Counted from the first letter of the stretch, positions 39,037 to 48,335 are shown. The stretch is 60,307 nt of DNA from Cyanobacteria bacterium REEB67 (GCA_018971775.1 JAGXAB010000033.1:1-60307); one strand, 5' to 3'. Numbers and translations are program-made. The notes: generated by a model not told the origin, from the sequence alone.

Positions 39037-41216
39037 CCACTGCTGAAGGATGGGCCGGATTCGAAGATCAGGCAGCCGGGCGGTAAGGTCTTTTTCAGCC
39101 GGTTCTTATCGCCGTCGCTCCAACCGTATGTATCGACATGCAAGCAACGCAGCTTCTTAAAACTGGCCAACACGCCGATGATAGACGCCCTCAACGGCCC
39201 GGGACTGACCGAAAGCATACAGAGCTGAGGCGATTTGCTCAGCGCCCTCAGTCCTTTCAAAGTAATGCTGCTGCGATTGAGATTGAGCATCCGTAAATTA
39301 GGATAAGTACTCAAAGCTTGCATATCGTCATCGTCCAGCTCACAATCGCTGATGTGAATATCAACCATTTCTTGATTGCCTTTGAGAGCCTGAATGACCA
39401 GAGAAGCGTTTTTCATGCCACCAATATTGAGATGAATGAGCTTGCGCAGACGGGCAAAATGTAGAAGATCCGCCCCATTGACATTGGAATCGTCGAGGTC
39501 CAGGCTGCAAAGATTTTTGAACCGATTGAGCTGATCAATAAACCTTCGATCAAAATTGGATGAATTTATCGTGAGCGCACTCACTGTCGGCAAATAAGTG
39601 ACGACGCCATCGAATAGCTTTGGATTCCAGGTAGTCTCCGTATTGAGCGTGACGCCGAAGATGTCCTCGGCGGCAAATCCGGCGAGTAGTTGCGGTCGAT
39701 TATTCAAATCATCGCTAACATCGAGGGTGACGCGGGCATTTGCAGGTACGAGAATGGTGCCTTCAGCTGCCACCGGTTTATGCCAACCGCTCGCAGTAAC
39801 CCAGGAAAGATAACCGATTTTCGCATTGACGGGGAAAGTAAATCGACGCCGGCCCAAGTCATCGCTAGTGACATAACGATAAGCGACAGGAGCGGCACCA
39901 CCAGTAGTGGCATCTGAAGCAGGGCTGGTTTTCTCTCCACCTGAGAGAGAACCTAGAGATTCAAGCCATTTACAAGTCCCTGGCCAATTAAGCAGGAGTA
40001 AGAAGAGAAGCACGAAGCAACTCCAGGCGCTGAGCAAGATCGGTCCGGTCACGAGCTGTCGAGGCCTGGTAAAGGCACGGTTTTGGTCATGCCCCTCGCA
40101 GTCGGCAATATCCGCCGTGAAAGACCCGGTCTGGGCAAAATCAGCGGCGAGGTCCGCCTCGCTTTCAGCCAGCACCGGCAGAGGCTTATTCGAGGTCCGG
40201 GAAATGCGGCCATCGAGCAACAATTCGATGCGGCTCAAATCGGCCTGCACCTGATCAAAGCTTTGATATCGCTCTTGCGATTCTTTCGCCAGCAGCCGGG
40301 CGATAACATTTTCCATGGCCGGCGGGAAGGCCGCCTCCGGACAGCGAGCGGACAGACGCGGGACCTCTTCGAACAAATGCATCTGAATAGTGGCAAAAGC
40401 ATTATCACCGACAAAAGGCGGCTCACCGGTCAGGGCCTCAAATAGCGTGCAGCCATAAGAATAGATATCGGTGCGCGCGTCGATTGCCTTGCCATTGGCC
40501 TGTTCCGGACTCATATAGAGGGGGCTGCCGAAAACCAGACCGGCATCCGTGGCCGCCTGTTGCTCGCGGCCTTGAGAGTCGTCGGCCGTCACCGTGGCTA
40601 GCTTGGCCAGACCAAAATCGACTACTTTGACGATTTCTCGCTTAGCGTCGTTATGGTCGAGAAAGATATTGGCCGGCTTGACGTCGCGGTGCACTATGCC
40701 TAGTTTGTGGGCATGACTGAGAGCACCGGCGACGGCGTCAAAAACAGGCAGCGCCTCGCGCAGGGATAAACGTTTCTGTCTTTTGATGCGCTCGGCCAGA
40801 GATTCACCTTCGAGCAGGGCCATTGTGTAATAGGGCTTATTGCCTTCGGCAATGCCAAAATCGAAGACCTGGACGATGTTCAGATGAGTCAAGCGTGCAA
40901 TCGTCTGCGCTTCGCGCTGGAAGCGTTGCCAGACATCGGGTGAGAGCGAGGCCCGACGGAAGGTTTTAAGAGCCATTTCCTTGTTCAAAAGGAGATGTCG
41001 TACACGGTAGACCGAGCCCATACCTCCTTCTCCGAGCAGAGAAAGGACCCGGTATTTGCTGTCGATGATGTCGTTTACTCCGGTCAGCGCGCCGGCAGAT
41101 GTGCCTTCGGCGCACCAGGTCTGATCGAGGAAGACTGAGTGACCAAGCGGCACAAGGTCCCCGCTCAGACGCTGGAAAGTTTGCGATAAAGCTAGATCGG
41201 CTCGGTACGTCGACAT
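39015..41216 (-). CDS. Transmembrane Ser/Thr kinase with extracellular leucine-rich repeats
   Basis: The product has about 733 residues. The kinase domain spans ~56-335 (LGEGGMGSVYRV G-loop, MALK lysine near 84, HRDVKPAN with the Asp near 178, DFG near 200, SPEQ) and has every catalytic residue. A Ser/Asp-rich juxtamembrane stretch leads to one membrane helix (~391-412, GPILLSAWSCFVLLFLLLL). The outer part has a beta-rich segment and then at least five degenerate leucine-rich repeats (~540-700: LCSLDLDDSNV, LIHLNIGGM, MVDIHISDCEL, LRMLNLNRSSI, LRCLHVD). LRRs suggest ligand or peptide sensing. ATG 41216 was preferred to an in-frame TTG 12 bases upstream. The 3' end overlaps the sugar-kinase gene tail to tail. 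Confidence 0.88.
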   Translation of the reverse strand: MSTYRADLALSQTFQRLSGDLVPLGHSVFLDQTWCAEGTSAGALTGVNDIIDSKYRVLSLLGEGGMGSVYRVRHLLLNKEMALKTFRRASLSPDVWQRFQREAQTIARLTHLNIVQVFDFGIAEGNKPYYTMALLEGESLAERIKRQKRLSLREALPVFDAVAGALSHAHKLGIVHRDVKPANIFLDHNDAKREIVKVVDFGLAKLATVTADDSQGREQQAATDAGLVFGSPLYMSPEQANGKAIDARTDIYSYGCTLFEALTGEPPFVGDNAFATIQMHLFEEVPRLSARCPEAAFPPAMENVIARLLAKESQERYQSFDQVQADLSRIELLLDGRISRTSNKPLPVLAESEADLAADFAQTGSFTADIADCEGHDQNRAFTRPRQLVTGPILLSAWSCFVLLFLLLLNWPGTCKWLESLGSLSGGEKTSPASDATTGGAAPVAYRYVTSDDLGRRRFTFPVNAKIGYLSWVTASGWHKPVAAEGTILVPANARVTLDVSDDLNNRPQLLAGFAAEDIFGVTLNTETTWNPKLFDGVVTYLPTVSALTINSSNFDRRFIDQLNRFKNLCSLDLDDSNVNGADLLHFARLRKLIHLNIGGMKNASLVIQALKGNQEMVDIHISDCELDDDDMQALSTYPNLRMLNLNRSSITLKGLRALSKSPQLCMLSVSPGPLRASIIGVLASFKKLRCLHVDTYGWSDGDKNRLKKTLPPGCLIFESGPSFSSGYRRMFK

Positions 41217-41411
41217 TGAAGATTCCAAATCGCCATGAAACCGGGGGGAGGCCTTGTCATCAGCTCAGCTCACAGGATATGAGGACGCACGTGAAATTCT
41301 CTAGAAAAGAGAGAGGATAAGATTAAATTTGCCGGGTTTCAGCCTGGTCGGACGGCATGATTTAACGAACCAACGACAATAGGCGTTAAAATCTAATTTT
41401 TTAGGAGCCGT

Positions 41412-42698
41412 ATGAAACCCGCCAACTCTGCCAAACGCGCCAAACGAGCCAAGGCTGATGCGCGCTCCTCAAAACCGGCCAAGAAGGTCAAGGGCGCGGG
41501 CAAAGCCAATAAGGCTGGGAAAGGTGGCAAGTCCAAGGCCGCCGGTCGGCCCAAATCTCAGCCGGTTTCGATGCAAAATAGTCGCGGCAAGGTATCGCCG
41601 CATCTGGAAGGCACAATCGCTTACGCCAAACCGACGGTAGGCAGGCAAGAACAACAAGCGGCAGCTCAACTGGTGCGTTCCGGCAATATGGGCACCGGCC
41701 CTGAAGTGAGCATGTTCGAAGCCGAGTTTTGTCGCCTCTTCGGCCTGCCCGACGGTCATGCCGTGGCCGTAGTAAACGGCACCGTCGCCCTCTATCTCGC
41801 CCTAAGAGCTCTGGGCGCCTGCGGAAATGACGTGGCACTGCCGGCTTACGGCTACAAATATTTGCGCGCCGCGACAGCCATGGCGGGCGGTCGCGAAAAA
41901 GTCTGCGACATCGGCGAAGACAGTGTCCATCTGGATATCGATGCCGCCATCGCCAGTGGTGCCAGAATAGCGATCGTCTCCCATCTATTTGGCCTTCCCT
42001 GCGACCTGAAAGACTACGCCGAAGAAATCGACATCGTCGAAGATTGCCGAGATGCGCTCGGAGCAAGGGTCGAAGAAGATCTCGTCGGCTTGCAAGGCAA
42101 GCTCGGCACTTTTTCTTTTGGCGTCGATGAGATCATCACCGCCGGCGGTTATGGTGGCATGGTGATTTCGCGGCAGACCGATTTGCTCGAGCAGATTCGC
42201 AGCGATGTTGCGACTTTTGACTTGCACATGAGCGATCTGCAGGCGGCTATTGGTCGTGTGCAACTGGCCAAACTACCAAATTTGCTGGCCCGACGCGAAG
42301 AAATTTTTAACGAATATGTCGCCAGCGGCTTTACTTTGCTCGATGTCGACGAACAGGTCTTTGACGAAGAAACTGCGGCCGAAAATAGAACGCCCAATGG
42401 CAGTGGCGATGGCGATACCAATCAGACCGCTGAGTTTACCGCCGTGCGCTACCGCGCAGTCTTGCGCTCCAACGACGCGGAAGCCGTGGTAGAGAAACTG
42501 GCACAGGGTATGATCGAAGCACGCATTCCAATATGCGAAGCCGATCTCCTCGGTAGTGCCGAGAAAAATCCCAACGCCTCGGACATGAGCATCAGTACGG
42601 TCGCTGTGCCGATTTATCCGCACCTGAGCAATGCCGAAGTAATAGAGATCGCCGAGCAATTAGCGGCGGTCATGGCAGAGTTGGTCGAAAACAATTAG
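41412..42698 (+). CDS. DegT/DnrJ/EryC1-fold protein lacking the PLP lysine, with basic N-terminal tail
   Basis: The product has 428 residues. Residues ~65-425 follow the DegT/StrS sugar-aminotransferase fold: GTGPEVSMFEAEFCRLFG, VVNGTVALYLALRALG, SHLFGLPCDL, the cofactor-binding Asp in IVEDCRDALGA, and the active-site loop FSFGVDEIITAGGYGG. In that loop the Schiff-base lysine (SFxxxK in the family) is a glutamate (GAG codon at 42130-42132), so ordinary PLP transamination is not expected. The first ~55 residues are Lys/Ala/Arg-rich (AKRAKRAKADARSSKPAKK), like histone H1 tails, and may bind nucleic acid or polyanions. AGGAG lies four bases before the ATG. The stop codon overlaps that of the convergent lipocalin gene. 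Confidence 0.8.
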   Translation: MKPANSAKRAKRAKADARSSKPAKKVKGAGKANKAGKGGKSKAAGRPKSQPVSMQNSRGKVSPHLEGTIAYAKPTVGRQEQQAAAQLVRSGNMGTGPEVSMFEAEFCRLFGLPDGHAVAVVNGTVALYLALRALGACGNDVALPAYGYKYLRAATAMAGGREKVCDIGEDSVHLDIDAAIASGARIAIVSHLFGLPCDLKDYAEEIDIVEDCRDALGARVEEDLVGLQGKLGTFSFGVDEIITAGGYGGMVISRQTDLLEQIRSDVATFDLHMSDLQAAIGRVQLAKLPNLLARREEIFNEYVASGFTLLDVDEQVFDEETAAENRTPNGSGDGDTNQTAEFTAVRYRAVLRSNDAEAVVEKLAQGMIEARIPICEADLLGSAEKNPNASDMSISTVAVPIYPHLSNAEVIEIAEQLAAVMAELVENN

Positions 42699-43255
42699 GC
42701 TTTCTGATCCGGTCGAATCAACTCGGAGACATCGAAGCCTTTGGCTTCGGCGCTTTTGCAAAGACGCTTGTAAAGCTCGTCGGACATGACCGGCTGGCGG
42801 GACAATATCCATAAACATTTGCGCGAAGGCTCACCGACAATCGCCCATTGATAATCAAAATCGAGATCGATTATCCAGTAGTTGCCCCAGACGAAGGGCA
42901 AAAAGCGCAGTACAGGCGGGGCAAACGCTACTTCGAGCTTGGCGTTCGAAATCGGATCGGCGATGCGTCCGATGCCGACGACCTCGCTTGTGCGCCCATT
43001 ACCGCGGGTGCAGCTATTGCAGACAGAAAGATCACCGGAGGGTAGCAGATCGTATTCGGCCATGATATTGCTCATATCCGGCTTTTCAAAAAAGTTCGGC
43101 AGGCGAGCAATTTCATACCAGCGCCCAAGATAGCGCTCGAGATCAAATCCGGCCACGACAGCTAGTGGCGGCCGGCCCCAACTCATGGCACGTGCCCGCG
43201 CCGATGAAAGGAAGCCGGCCGAAGCCAGAAACATAAAGAATAAAAAGCGTGACAT
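42695..43255 (-). CDS. Lipocalin (Blc/apolipoprotein-D type), secreted
   Basis: This 186-residue calycin-fold lipid-binding protein has the first lipocalin motif, LGRWYEIARLPNFFE, intact, and the YWIIDLDFDYQWAIVGEP ... CLWILSR region matches bacterial Blc and plant temperature-induced lipocalins. The signal peptide (FLFFMFLASAGFLSSARA) ends in ARA-type cleavage without a lipobox Cys. Unlike the E. coli Blc lipoprotein, it should therefore be soluble and exported. Such proteins carry fatty acids or lysophospholipids and are often stress-induced. It lies 71 bases downstream of pckG on the same strand and may be co-transcribed. GGAG lies 11 bases before the ATG. The last four bases overlap the DegT-like gene. 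Confidence 0.88.
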   Translation of the reverse strand: MSRFLFFMFLASAGFLSSARARAMSWGRPPLAVVAGFDLERYLGRWYEIARLPNFFEKPDMSNIMAEYDLLPSGDLSVCNSCTRGNGRTSEVVGIGRIADPISNAKLEVAFAPPVLRFLPFVWGNYWIIDLDFDYQWAIVGEPSRKCLWILSRQPVMSDELYKRLCKSAEAKGFDVSELIRPDQKA

Positions 43256-43326
43256 ATACTGACTATCTCCTCACTATTTCTCTATCTGTTTCCGGCTGCA
43301 CTACTGGCATTATATAGATACCGGCA

Positions 43327-45174
43327 TTACCTGGCCAAATTTAGGGAGAGCATTTCCTTTACAAGGACGAGCATACGGGGCATGCGTTCCTTGAGACGGT
43401 CGAAGAGCTCCTGGTGAGATTCGAGCTCTTTGAGCCAGAGAGCGGTATCGAGGCGCATCAGACTGTCAAACTTTTGGCGGTCGAAAGACTCGAGGCCTGT
43501 CCAGTCCAGGTCTTCATAGCGAGGCATCCAGCCAAGCACGGTCTGCACGGATCCGGAACCGCCGTGGACGCGGTCGAAGATCCATTTGAGCACGCGCATA
43601 TTTTCGCTGAAACCGGGCCAGATGATCTTGCCACTGCTGTCGGTGCCAAACCAGTTGACACAGAAAATGCGGGGCGGATTGGTGACCATATGCCCGATTT
43701 TCAACCACTGAGCAAAATAATCGCCCATGTGATAACCGCAAAATGGCAGCATAGCCATCGGATCGCGGCGCACTTCGCCGACTTTTCCAGCGGCGGCGGC
43801 GGTCGTTTCCGAACCGAGCGTGGCTGCCATGTAGACACCAAAATCCCAGTTGACGGCCTGAAAAACTAGAGGAATGACCGATGCGCGGCGACCGCCAAAA
43901 ACAAAAGCACTGACGGGCACGCCGTTTGGATCGTTCCACTTTTCGTCGAGGGACGGACACTGGGTAGAGGCAACAGTGAAGCGGCTGTTTGGATGAGCCG
44001 CTTTGCGACCGCAATCGGGCGTCCATTTGCGTCCCTGCCAGTCGATCAATTCGGCCGGCGCTTCATCTGTGAGACCTTCCCACCAGACGTCGCCATCAGG
44101 TGTCAGCGCCACATTTGTAAAAATGCAATTTTTGCTCAGTGTGGCGATAGCGTTCGGATTGGTCTTGGCACTGGTGCCGGGGGCGACGCCGAAAAATCCG
44201 GCTTCCGGATTGATCGCATGCAGACGTCCGTCCTGACCAGGTTTGATCCAGGCAATGTCATCGCCGACGGTGCTCACTTCCCATCCCGCGAGTGATTTGG
44301 GCGGAATGAGCATGGCAAAATTCGTCTTGCCGCAGGCGCTCGGAAAAGCCGCCGCCACATAAGATTTTTCACCTTCGGGGGATTTTACCCCGAGAATGAG
44401 CATATGTTCGGCCAACCAGCCTTCTTCTCTGCCGATATTTGAGGCGATGCGCAAAGCCAGACATTTCTTGCCAAGCAGCGCGTTGCCGCCGTAGCCGGAG
44501 CCGTAGGACCAGATCTCTTTCGTTTTGGGAAAGTGGCAGATGTATTTATGCTCGGCATCGCAGGGCCATGACACATCTTTTTCGCCGGGCGAGAGCGGAT
44601 GGCCGACGCTGTGCAGACAGGGGACAAAATCACCGTCTTTGCCGAGTGCATCGATAACGGCTTTACCCATGCGCGTCATCAATTTCATGCTGACCACCAC
44701 ATACGGTGAATCGGTGATTTCCACGCCGATCTGGGCAAGCGGAGAGCCAATCGGGCCCATGCTGAAAGGCACAACATACATAGTCCGGCCACGCATGCAA
44801 TTTTTAAAGAAATCCTTGAGGATAATCTTGGCCGATTCGGGCTCCATCCAATTATTGTTGGGACCGCAATCCTCTTTATTGGCAGTGCAGACGAAAGTAC
44901 GATCTTCGACACGAGCGACGTCGGATGGCTCCGAACGCGCAAGATAACTGTTGGGGCGCAGCTTGGGGTTGAGACGTATAAAGGTACCGGCTTCTACCAT
45001 TTCGCCGCAGAGGCGATCATATTCGGCATCGCTGCCGTCACACCAGTAGATGCGCTCCGGTCCGCAAAGAGCGGCCACTTCTTCGACCCACTTTTTCAGA
45101 CGCTCGTGCTCGACTGTATAGGCGGCACCCGGCAAGGACGGACTTTTCAACGAAATTGACTCGGTAGCTGACAT
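43327..45174 (-). CDS. pckG: Phosphoenolpyruvate carboxykinase (GTP)
   Basis: This 615-residue protein is a full-length GTP-type PEPCK (EC 4.1.1.32), converting oxaloacetate plus GTP to PEP, CO2 and GDP, the first step of gluconeogenesis. Characteristic segments are present throughout: [31 protein letters not shown], the P-loop with the reactive cysteine ([13 protein letters not shown]), [43 protein letters not shown] and [15 protein letters not shown]. There is no sign of the unrelated ATP-dependent enzyme. AGGGG lies nine bases before the ATG. A possible promoter, TTGCGA-17-GATATT, can be read on the minus strand in the 108-base gap upstream, with only moderate matches. The lipocalin gene follows. 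Confidence 0.97.
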   Translation of the reverse strand: MSATESISLKSPSLPGAAYTVEHERLKKWVEEVAALCGPERIYWCDGSDAEYDRLCGEMVEAGTFIRLNPKLRPNSYLARSEPSDVARVEDRTFVCTANKEDCGPNNNWMEPESAKIILKDFFKNCMRGRTMYVVPFSMGPIGSPLAQIGVEITDSPYVVVSMKLMTRMGKAVIDALGKDGDFVPCLHSVGHPLSPGEKDVSWPCDAEHKYICHFPKTKEIWSYGSGYGGNALLGKKCLALRIASNIGREEGWLAEHMLILGVKSPEGEKSYVAAAFPSACGKTNFAMLIPPKSLAGWEVSTVGDDIAWIKPGQDGRLHAINPEAGFFGVAPGTSAKTNPNAIATLSKNCIFTNVALTPDGDVWWEGLTDEAPAELIDWQGRKWTPDCGRKAAHPNSRFTVASTQCPSLDEKWNDPNGVPVSAFVFGGRRASVIPLVFQAVNWDFGVYMAATLGSETTAAAAGKVGEVRRDPMAMLPFCGYHMGDYFAQWLKIGHMVTNPPRIFCVNWFGTDSSGKIIWPGFSENMRVLKWIFDRVHGGSGSVQTVLGWMPRYEDLDWTGLESFDRQKFDSLMRLDTALWLKELESHQELFDRLKERMPRMLVLVKEMLSLNLAR

Positions 45175-45282
45175 TGATTACAACCCCTGAAGACAAGTGA
45201 CAAGTCCCTGATCCTACAATGAAGCTTAACAATATCGGTCAGCCACAATTAAATCGCAAGAAACTGAAGCCGCTTGACAACC

Positions 45283-46929
45283 CTAGTGGTTGATGGCCTG
45301 GACGCCAAGAACAAAATTGGCAAAGCTGCTATGTCCCAGCTGGGTTGATTTTACGCTGCCGTCGGGGGTAAGGAAAACATAGGTTGGAATTGGACCAATG
45401 CCGAATTGTTTGACTACCTCAGCACTGGCAGCTTCGTCAATATTGTATTTTTTAAACTGCACGGCGGGACCGAAATATTTGCGGCAGTGGGCGATCATCG
45501 AATCGTCCTGGGAAGATTCGACGCACCAGGGCGCACCAAAAACAAGCACGGTCGGCTTGCCATCGGTCAAATCGGGAGCTTTCGTGCCACTGCGGTCGGG
45601 CTGGCTGGCCGGATCAGCCGATATCTGGCTGAGAGCTTCATTGACTCGCATCGATTGGTGGCTGCCTGCGCTCTGACGGCGCGCTTGCAGGGCCTGGCCA
45701 AAAGCGAGGGCCGGCTGCCCATCGTGCTCATAGGCAAGACCAAGCCAGATGTGTGCGTCGACATTCTTTGGCTCGGCGGCAATCACGGCCTGAAATGCGG
45801 GAATAGCCTCTTTGTATTTAGCGGCCTGAAAAAGAGCCTCGGCGGCGATCATGGCATCGCTGGTAGTATCAGGTCGGTCCTGCGGGCTGGCACCGGCGTT
45901 ATCGCCTGCTGCGGCGACAGCATCGTTGGATCTCTCGGCCAAGATGTTACGCATGGCCAGATAGCTGAAAGGCCGTTTGTCCTTGTCGCTCAAGTGCTCG
46001 TAAATCCAGACGGCAGCTATCTGTGCCGATTTGCGTGCTTCCGCTAATGATTTGGTGCGGCCATATTCGAAGACGAGATGCTCGCTCGGAAAAGCGAGAA
46101 ATGACTTATCTCGATTGCCCATGGCATTGAAAATATCCCAGCTACCCTGGGGACGGACCAGTTTATCCAGGGAACCCTGGACGATCAACACGGGAATGCT
46201 TGTGATCTTTTTAGCAGCGGGAATATTGTCATCCATGAAATGCTGAAACTGCATGAGCTGGAGCGGTGAAAGATCCATGCGGTTGAGCGGATCTTCTTCC
46301 CAGACCTCTTGCTGCACTTTATTTTGCGTGGCCTGATTGACAATCGACTGGCCAATATCAAATTGTTTGCGAAAACCGTGACCGAGCGTCTCCAGAGCTA
46401 CTTTCAAATCCTCCTTTTTGCCACCGAAACGATCACCGGCCGGTACGGCCGAAATCAAACCCTGTATCGACTCCGGATAGAGAGAAGCAGCGCGAATGGC
46501 AATCGCGCCACCCATCGATTCGCCAAGTAAAAATACCGGCAAATCGGGGTTGAGACGGTGGATTGTATCAAGAGTGTTTTTGATATCGCGGATGGTGCCG
46601 TCAAAATCGAGCTTCTTGCTACCGCCGGCCTTCATCCAGGAGCCAAAACCGCGCACATCGATGGCATAGACAGAGATGCCGCGGTGGCTGAGTCGACGTC
46701 CGAAGTTAGTGAAAGCGCCACTGTTCAGTCCAAGTCCATGAATGCACAACAAAGCGGCATGCGGCGGTGTAAGCGGGTCGACCCAGCTGACGCATGGAGC
46801 CGGACTATCGTCGGCTCTCTCGCCTTCTTTCACGTCACTGTCGCTGATCTTATGAGCGGCTACGGACAAGCAAGTACCACCAGCGATAAAGCCTGCAGCA
46901 AGTAAAGCGGCAATGATTTTCATCGTCAT
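45283..46929 (-). CDS. Secreted alpha/beta-hydrolase - TPR - thioredoxin-like fusion
   Basis: The product has 548 residues in three parts. A signal-like helix (IIAALLAAGFIAGGTCLSVAA) leads to a monoacylglycerol-lipase-type alpha/beta hydrolase (~45-315) with oxyanion HGLG (64-67), nucleophile GESMGG (S138), acid D255 in QGSLDKLV and H284. TPR-like helices occupy ~360-420 (YKEAIPAFQAVIAAEPKN). The C-terminal thioredoxin-like domain (~455-548) has APWCVESS, where the second Cys of CxxC is Ser (C469/S472), and a cis-Pro context IGPIPTYVFL. A redox role is therefore doubtful, although a single-Cys reductase or chaperone is possible. The start codon overlaps the upstream stop as TAATG, so translation is coupled to the lipoprotein. 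The substrate is probably a lipid ester, by inference. Confidence 0.8.
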   Translation of the reverse strand: MTMKIIAALLAAGFIAGGTCLSVAAHKISDSDVKEGERADDSPAPCVSWVDPLTPPHAALLCIHGLGLNSGAFTNFGRRLSHRGISVYAIDVRGFGSWMKAGGSKKLDFDGTIRDIKNTLDTIHRLNPDLPVFLLGESMGGAIAIRAASLYPESIQGLISAVPAGDRFGGKKEDLKVALETLGHGFRKQFDIGQSIVNQATQNKVQQEVWEEDPLNRMDLSPLQLMQFQHFMDDNIPAAKKITSIPVLIVQGSLDKLVRPQGSWDIFNAMGNRDKSFLAFPSEHLVFEYGRTKSLAEARKSAQIAAVWIYEHLSDKDKRPFSYLAMRNILAERSNDAVAAAGDNAGASPQDRPDTTSDAMIAAEALFQAAKYKEAIPAFQAVIAAEPKNVDAHIWLGLAYEHDGQPALAFGQALQARRQSAGSHQSMRVNEALSQISADPASQPDRSGTKAPDLTDGKPTVLVFGAPWCVESSQDDSMIAHCRKYFGPAVQFKKYNIDEAASAEVVKQFGIGPIPTYVFLTPDGSVKSTQLGHSSFANFVLGVQAINH

Positions 46930-47672
46930 TACATCATCGGCATGATCGAGCCCGTGCCGGTCACTTCCTTATTTAACGAAGCAGGGCTGCCCAGATATTT
47001 GACCGTACCGGCTCCGGAGACATTTGCCTTCAATGAGTTTAGAGCATTTACCTTACAGGTGCCGGCACCACTGACAGTGAGGGTGACATTATCGGCGGCC
47101 ACTTTGAGGCAATCGACATTCCCGGCTCCGCTCAAATTGATTTTGACATTTGTGGCCTTACCGGCGGCGAAACAGCTGCCGGCGCCGGAGACATCGATTT
47201 TGAGTAAATCGCCTTTGACGGCATTGACCAGGACTTCGCCGTCGCCAGACACATAGATTTCGGAAAGCTCCGGTACATCGACACTGTAAGTAGCGGCGCG
47301 ATTGGCTTGATAGTCTTTATTGGCGGCGATGACGAGCTTACCGCCTTCGACTTTGGTGTCGATGGCATCAACGAGATTGTCATCGACAAGCATCGAAACT
47401 TTGAGCGGACTGCCGACGGTGATCTGTACTTTACCGGCATCAACCAGCTCAATAGCGTGAAACTGTTCGACCTTGCGATCGACCGAGATCACATGATCAT
47501 TGCCTTTCAATGCCGGTCCGCCGCTATGATTGGGTCCAATGATCACGGTATGCCCCGGTTTGCTCGCGCCACCACCGCCCTCGGCGCTCGGCGCCCCGGA
47601 TGAACAAGCAGCCAGGCTGAACGCAAGCAAAGAAACGGAAATCGGGACAATTAACGGCTGAAAGTTTTTCAT
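46929..47672 (-). CDS. Lipoprotein with GIN (DUF2807) beta-helix domain
   Basis: The product has 247 residues. The signal peptide ends in a lipobox, SLAAC (C23), followed by a Gly/Ser linker, so membrane anchoring via lipid is expected. From ~65 it shows the head-GIN/DUF2807 pattern: VEQFHAIELVDAGKVQITVG, then successive short beta rungs marked VSGDG, VSGAG, LSGAG, VSGAG, VSGAG and TGTG. This right-handed helix family is widespread but without firm function (often annotated putative autotransporter adhesin). ATG 47672 was taken over an in-frame TTG three codons upstream. An inverted repeat, TGATGC-AA-GCATCA, lies upstream at 47714-47727. The gene is coupled to the hydrolase fusion downstream. 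Confidence 0.85.
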   Translation of the reverse strand: MKNFQPLIVPISVSLLAFSLAACSSGAPSAEGGGGASKPGHTVIIGPNHSGGPALKGNDHVISVDRKVEQFHAIELVDAGKVQITVGSPLKVSMLVDDNLVDAIDTKVEGGKLVIAANKDYQANRAATYSVDVPELSEIYVSGDGEVLVNAVKGDLLKIDVSGAGSCFAAGKATNVKINLSGAGNVDCLKVAADNVTLTVSGAGTCKVNALNSLKANVSGAGTVKYLGSPASLNKEVTGTGSIMPMM

Positions 47673-47713
47673 TGTGGACAAATCTCAAATAGGGGCGCGG
47701 CCGGAGCGATACC

Positions 47714-47727
47714 TGATGCAAGCATCA
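47714..47727. promoter_or_regulatory. Inverted repeat upstream of the GIN lipoprotein gene
   Basis: TGATGC-AA-GCATCA is a perfect 6-bp inverted repeat with a two-base centre, 42 bases upstream of the lipoprotein ATG. Its compact form suits an operator half-site pair better than an RNA hairpin. No regulator can be named. Confidence 0.25.
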
Positions 47728-47791
47728 AAAACAATTGTCTGCTATTAGTGTAGCCCCTTGAGAAGGCGGACAGCGTTGTCAGGTATGACAT

Positions 47792-48322
47792 TTAGACAGT
47801 GACAGCCTGGCAAGCCTTTTTCAAAGCATTGTCGCGGTTCAGCCAACCCTGCAAAAAAACCTTCTGATCAGGTCTTTGTTCGCAGCGATCGTAACGGAAG
47901 CCGATCCGCATTTCACAAATAGAAACAGCCACAGCAACGGCATCACAATTTTTCGCCGCTTTTAACGTCTCGCCACCTATGACACCATCGACAGTGACTC
48001 CCAGAGCTTGCTGCAAAAACATAGCGGCGTGAGATACACCAAAATTTACGCATGTATCAAAATGCGCCAGATCGAGGGGTGCTGCCAGATGCTCGCATTT
48101 TCCCGCCAGCCAGTAATCTTCTTTATAGATATTGAAGACCTCGAGGCGCTCGATCATCTGCACCGATTGCAGCTCCAGGCCGGCCTCGCGACGACTCTTG
48201 TCATAGGCCTTTTGACTGATGCCAAAATTTGTCGCCAGACCAGCATCGGCCGGATGATTGACATAGCCGCCCTCCCAGCTGGTGGTAAAGGCAAGTACCT
48301 GAAAAAAGCGAGCCGTATTCAT
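47792..48322 (-). CDS. GH108 muramidase (secretion-activator family)
   Basis: This 176-residue protein belongs to glycoside hydrolase family 108. The N-terminal motif WEGGYVNHPADAGLATNFGIS holds the catalytic glutamate (E17), and the C-terminal part (ALGVTVDGVIGGETLKAA) is the peptidoglycan-binding half typical of the family. It would cleave the glycan strands of peptidoglycan. No signal peptide is visible, as in phage-type and secretion-activator relatives, so export may need another route. AGGA lies 11 bases before the ATG. It closes a tight minus-strand gene row, only 13 bases after the membrane-anchored unknown, with no phage genes nearby. Confidence 0.85.
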   Translation of the reverse strand: MNTARFFQVLAFTTSWEGGYVNHPADAGLATNFGISQKAYDKSRREAGLELQSVQMIERLEVFNIYKEDYWLAGKCEHLAAPLDLAHFDTCVNFGVSHAAMFLQQALGVTVDGVIGGETLKAAKNCDAVAVAVSICEMRIGFRYDRCEQRPDQKVFLQGWLNRDNALKKACQAVTV

Positions 48323-48335
48323 GACTATTCAGATC

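Noticed and set aside
41488..42066. 192-codon minus-strand frame across the DegT-like gene
   Set aside because: Arg/Cys-rich shadow of the conserved DegT-fold coding sequence on the other strand.
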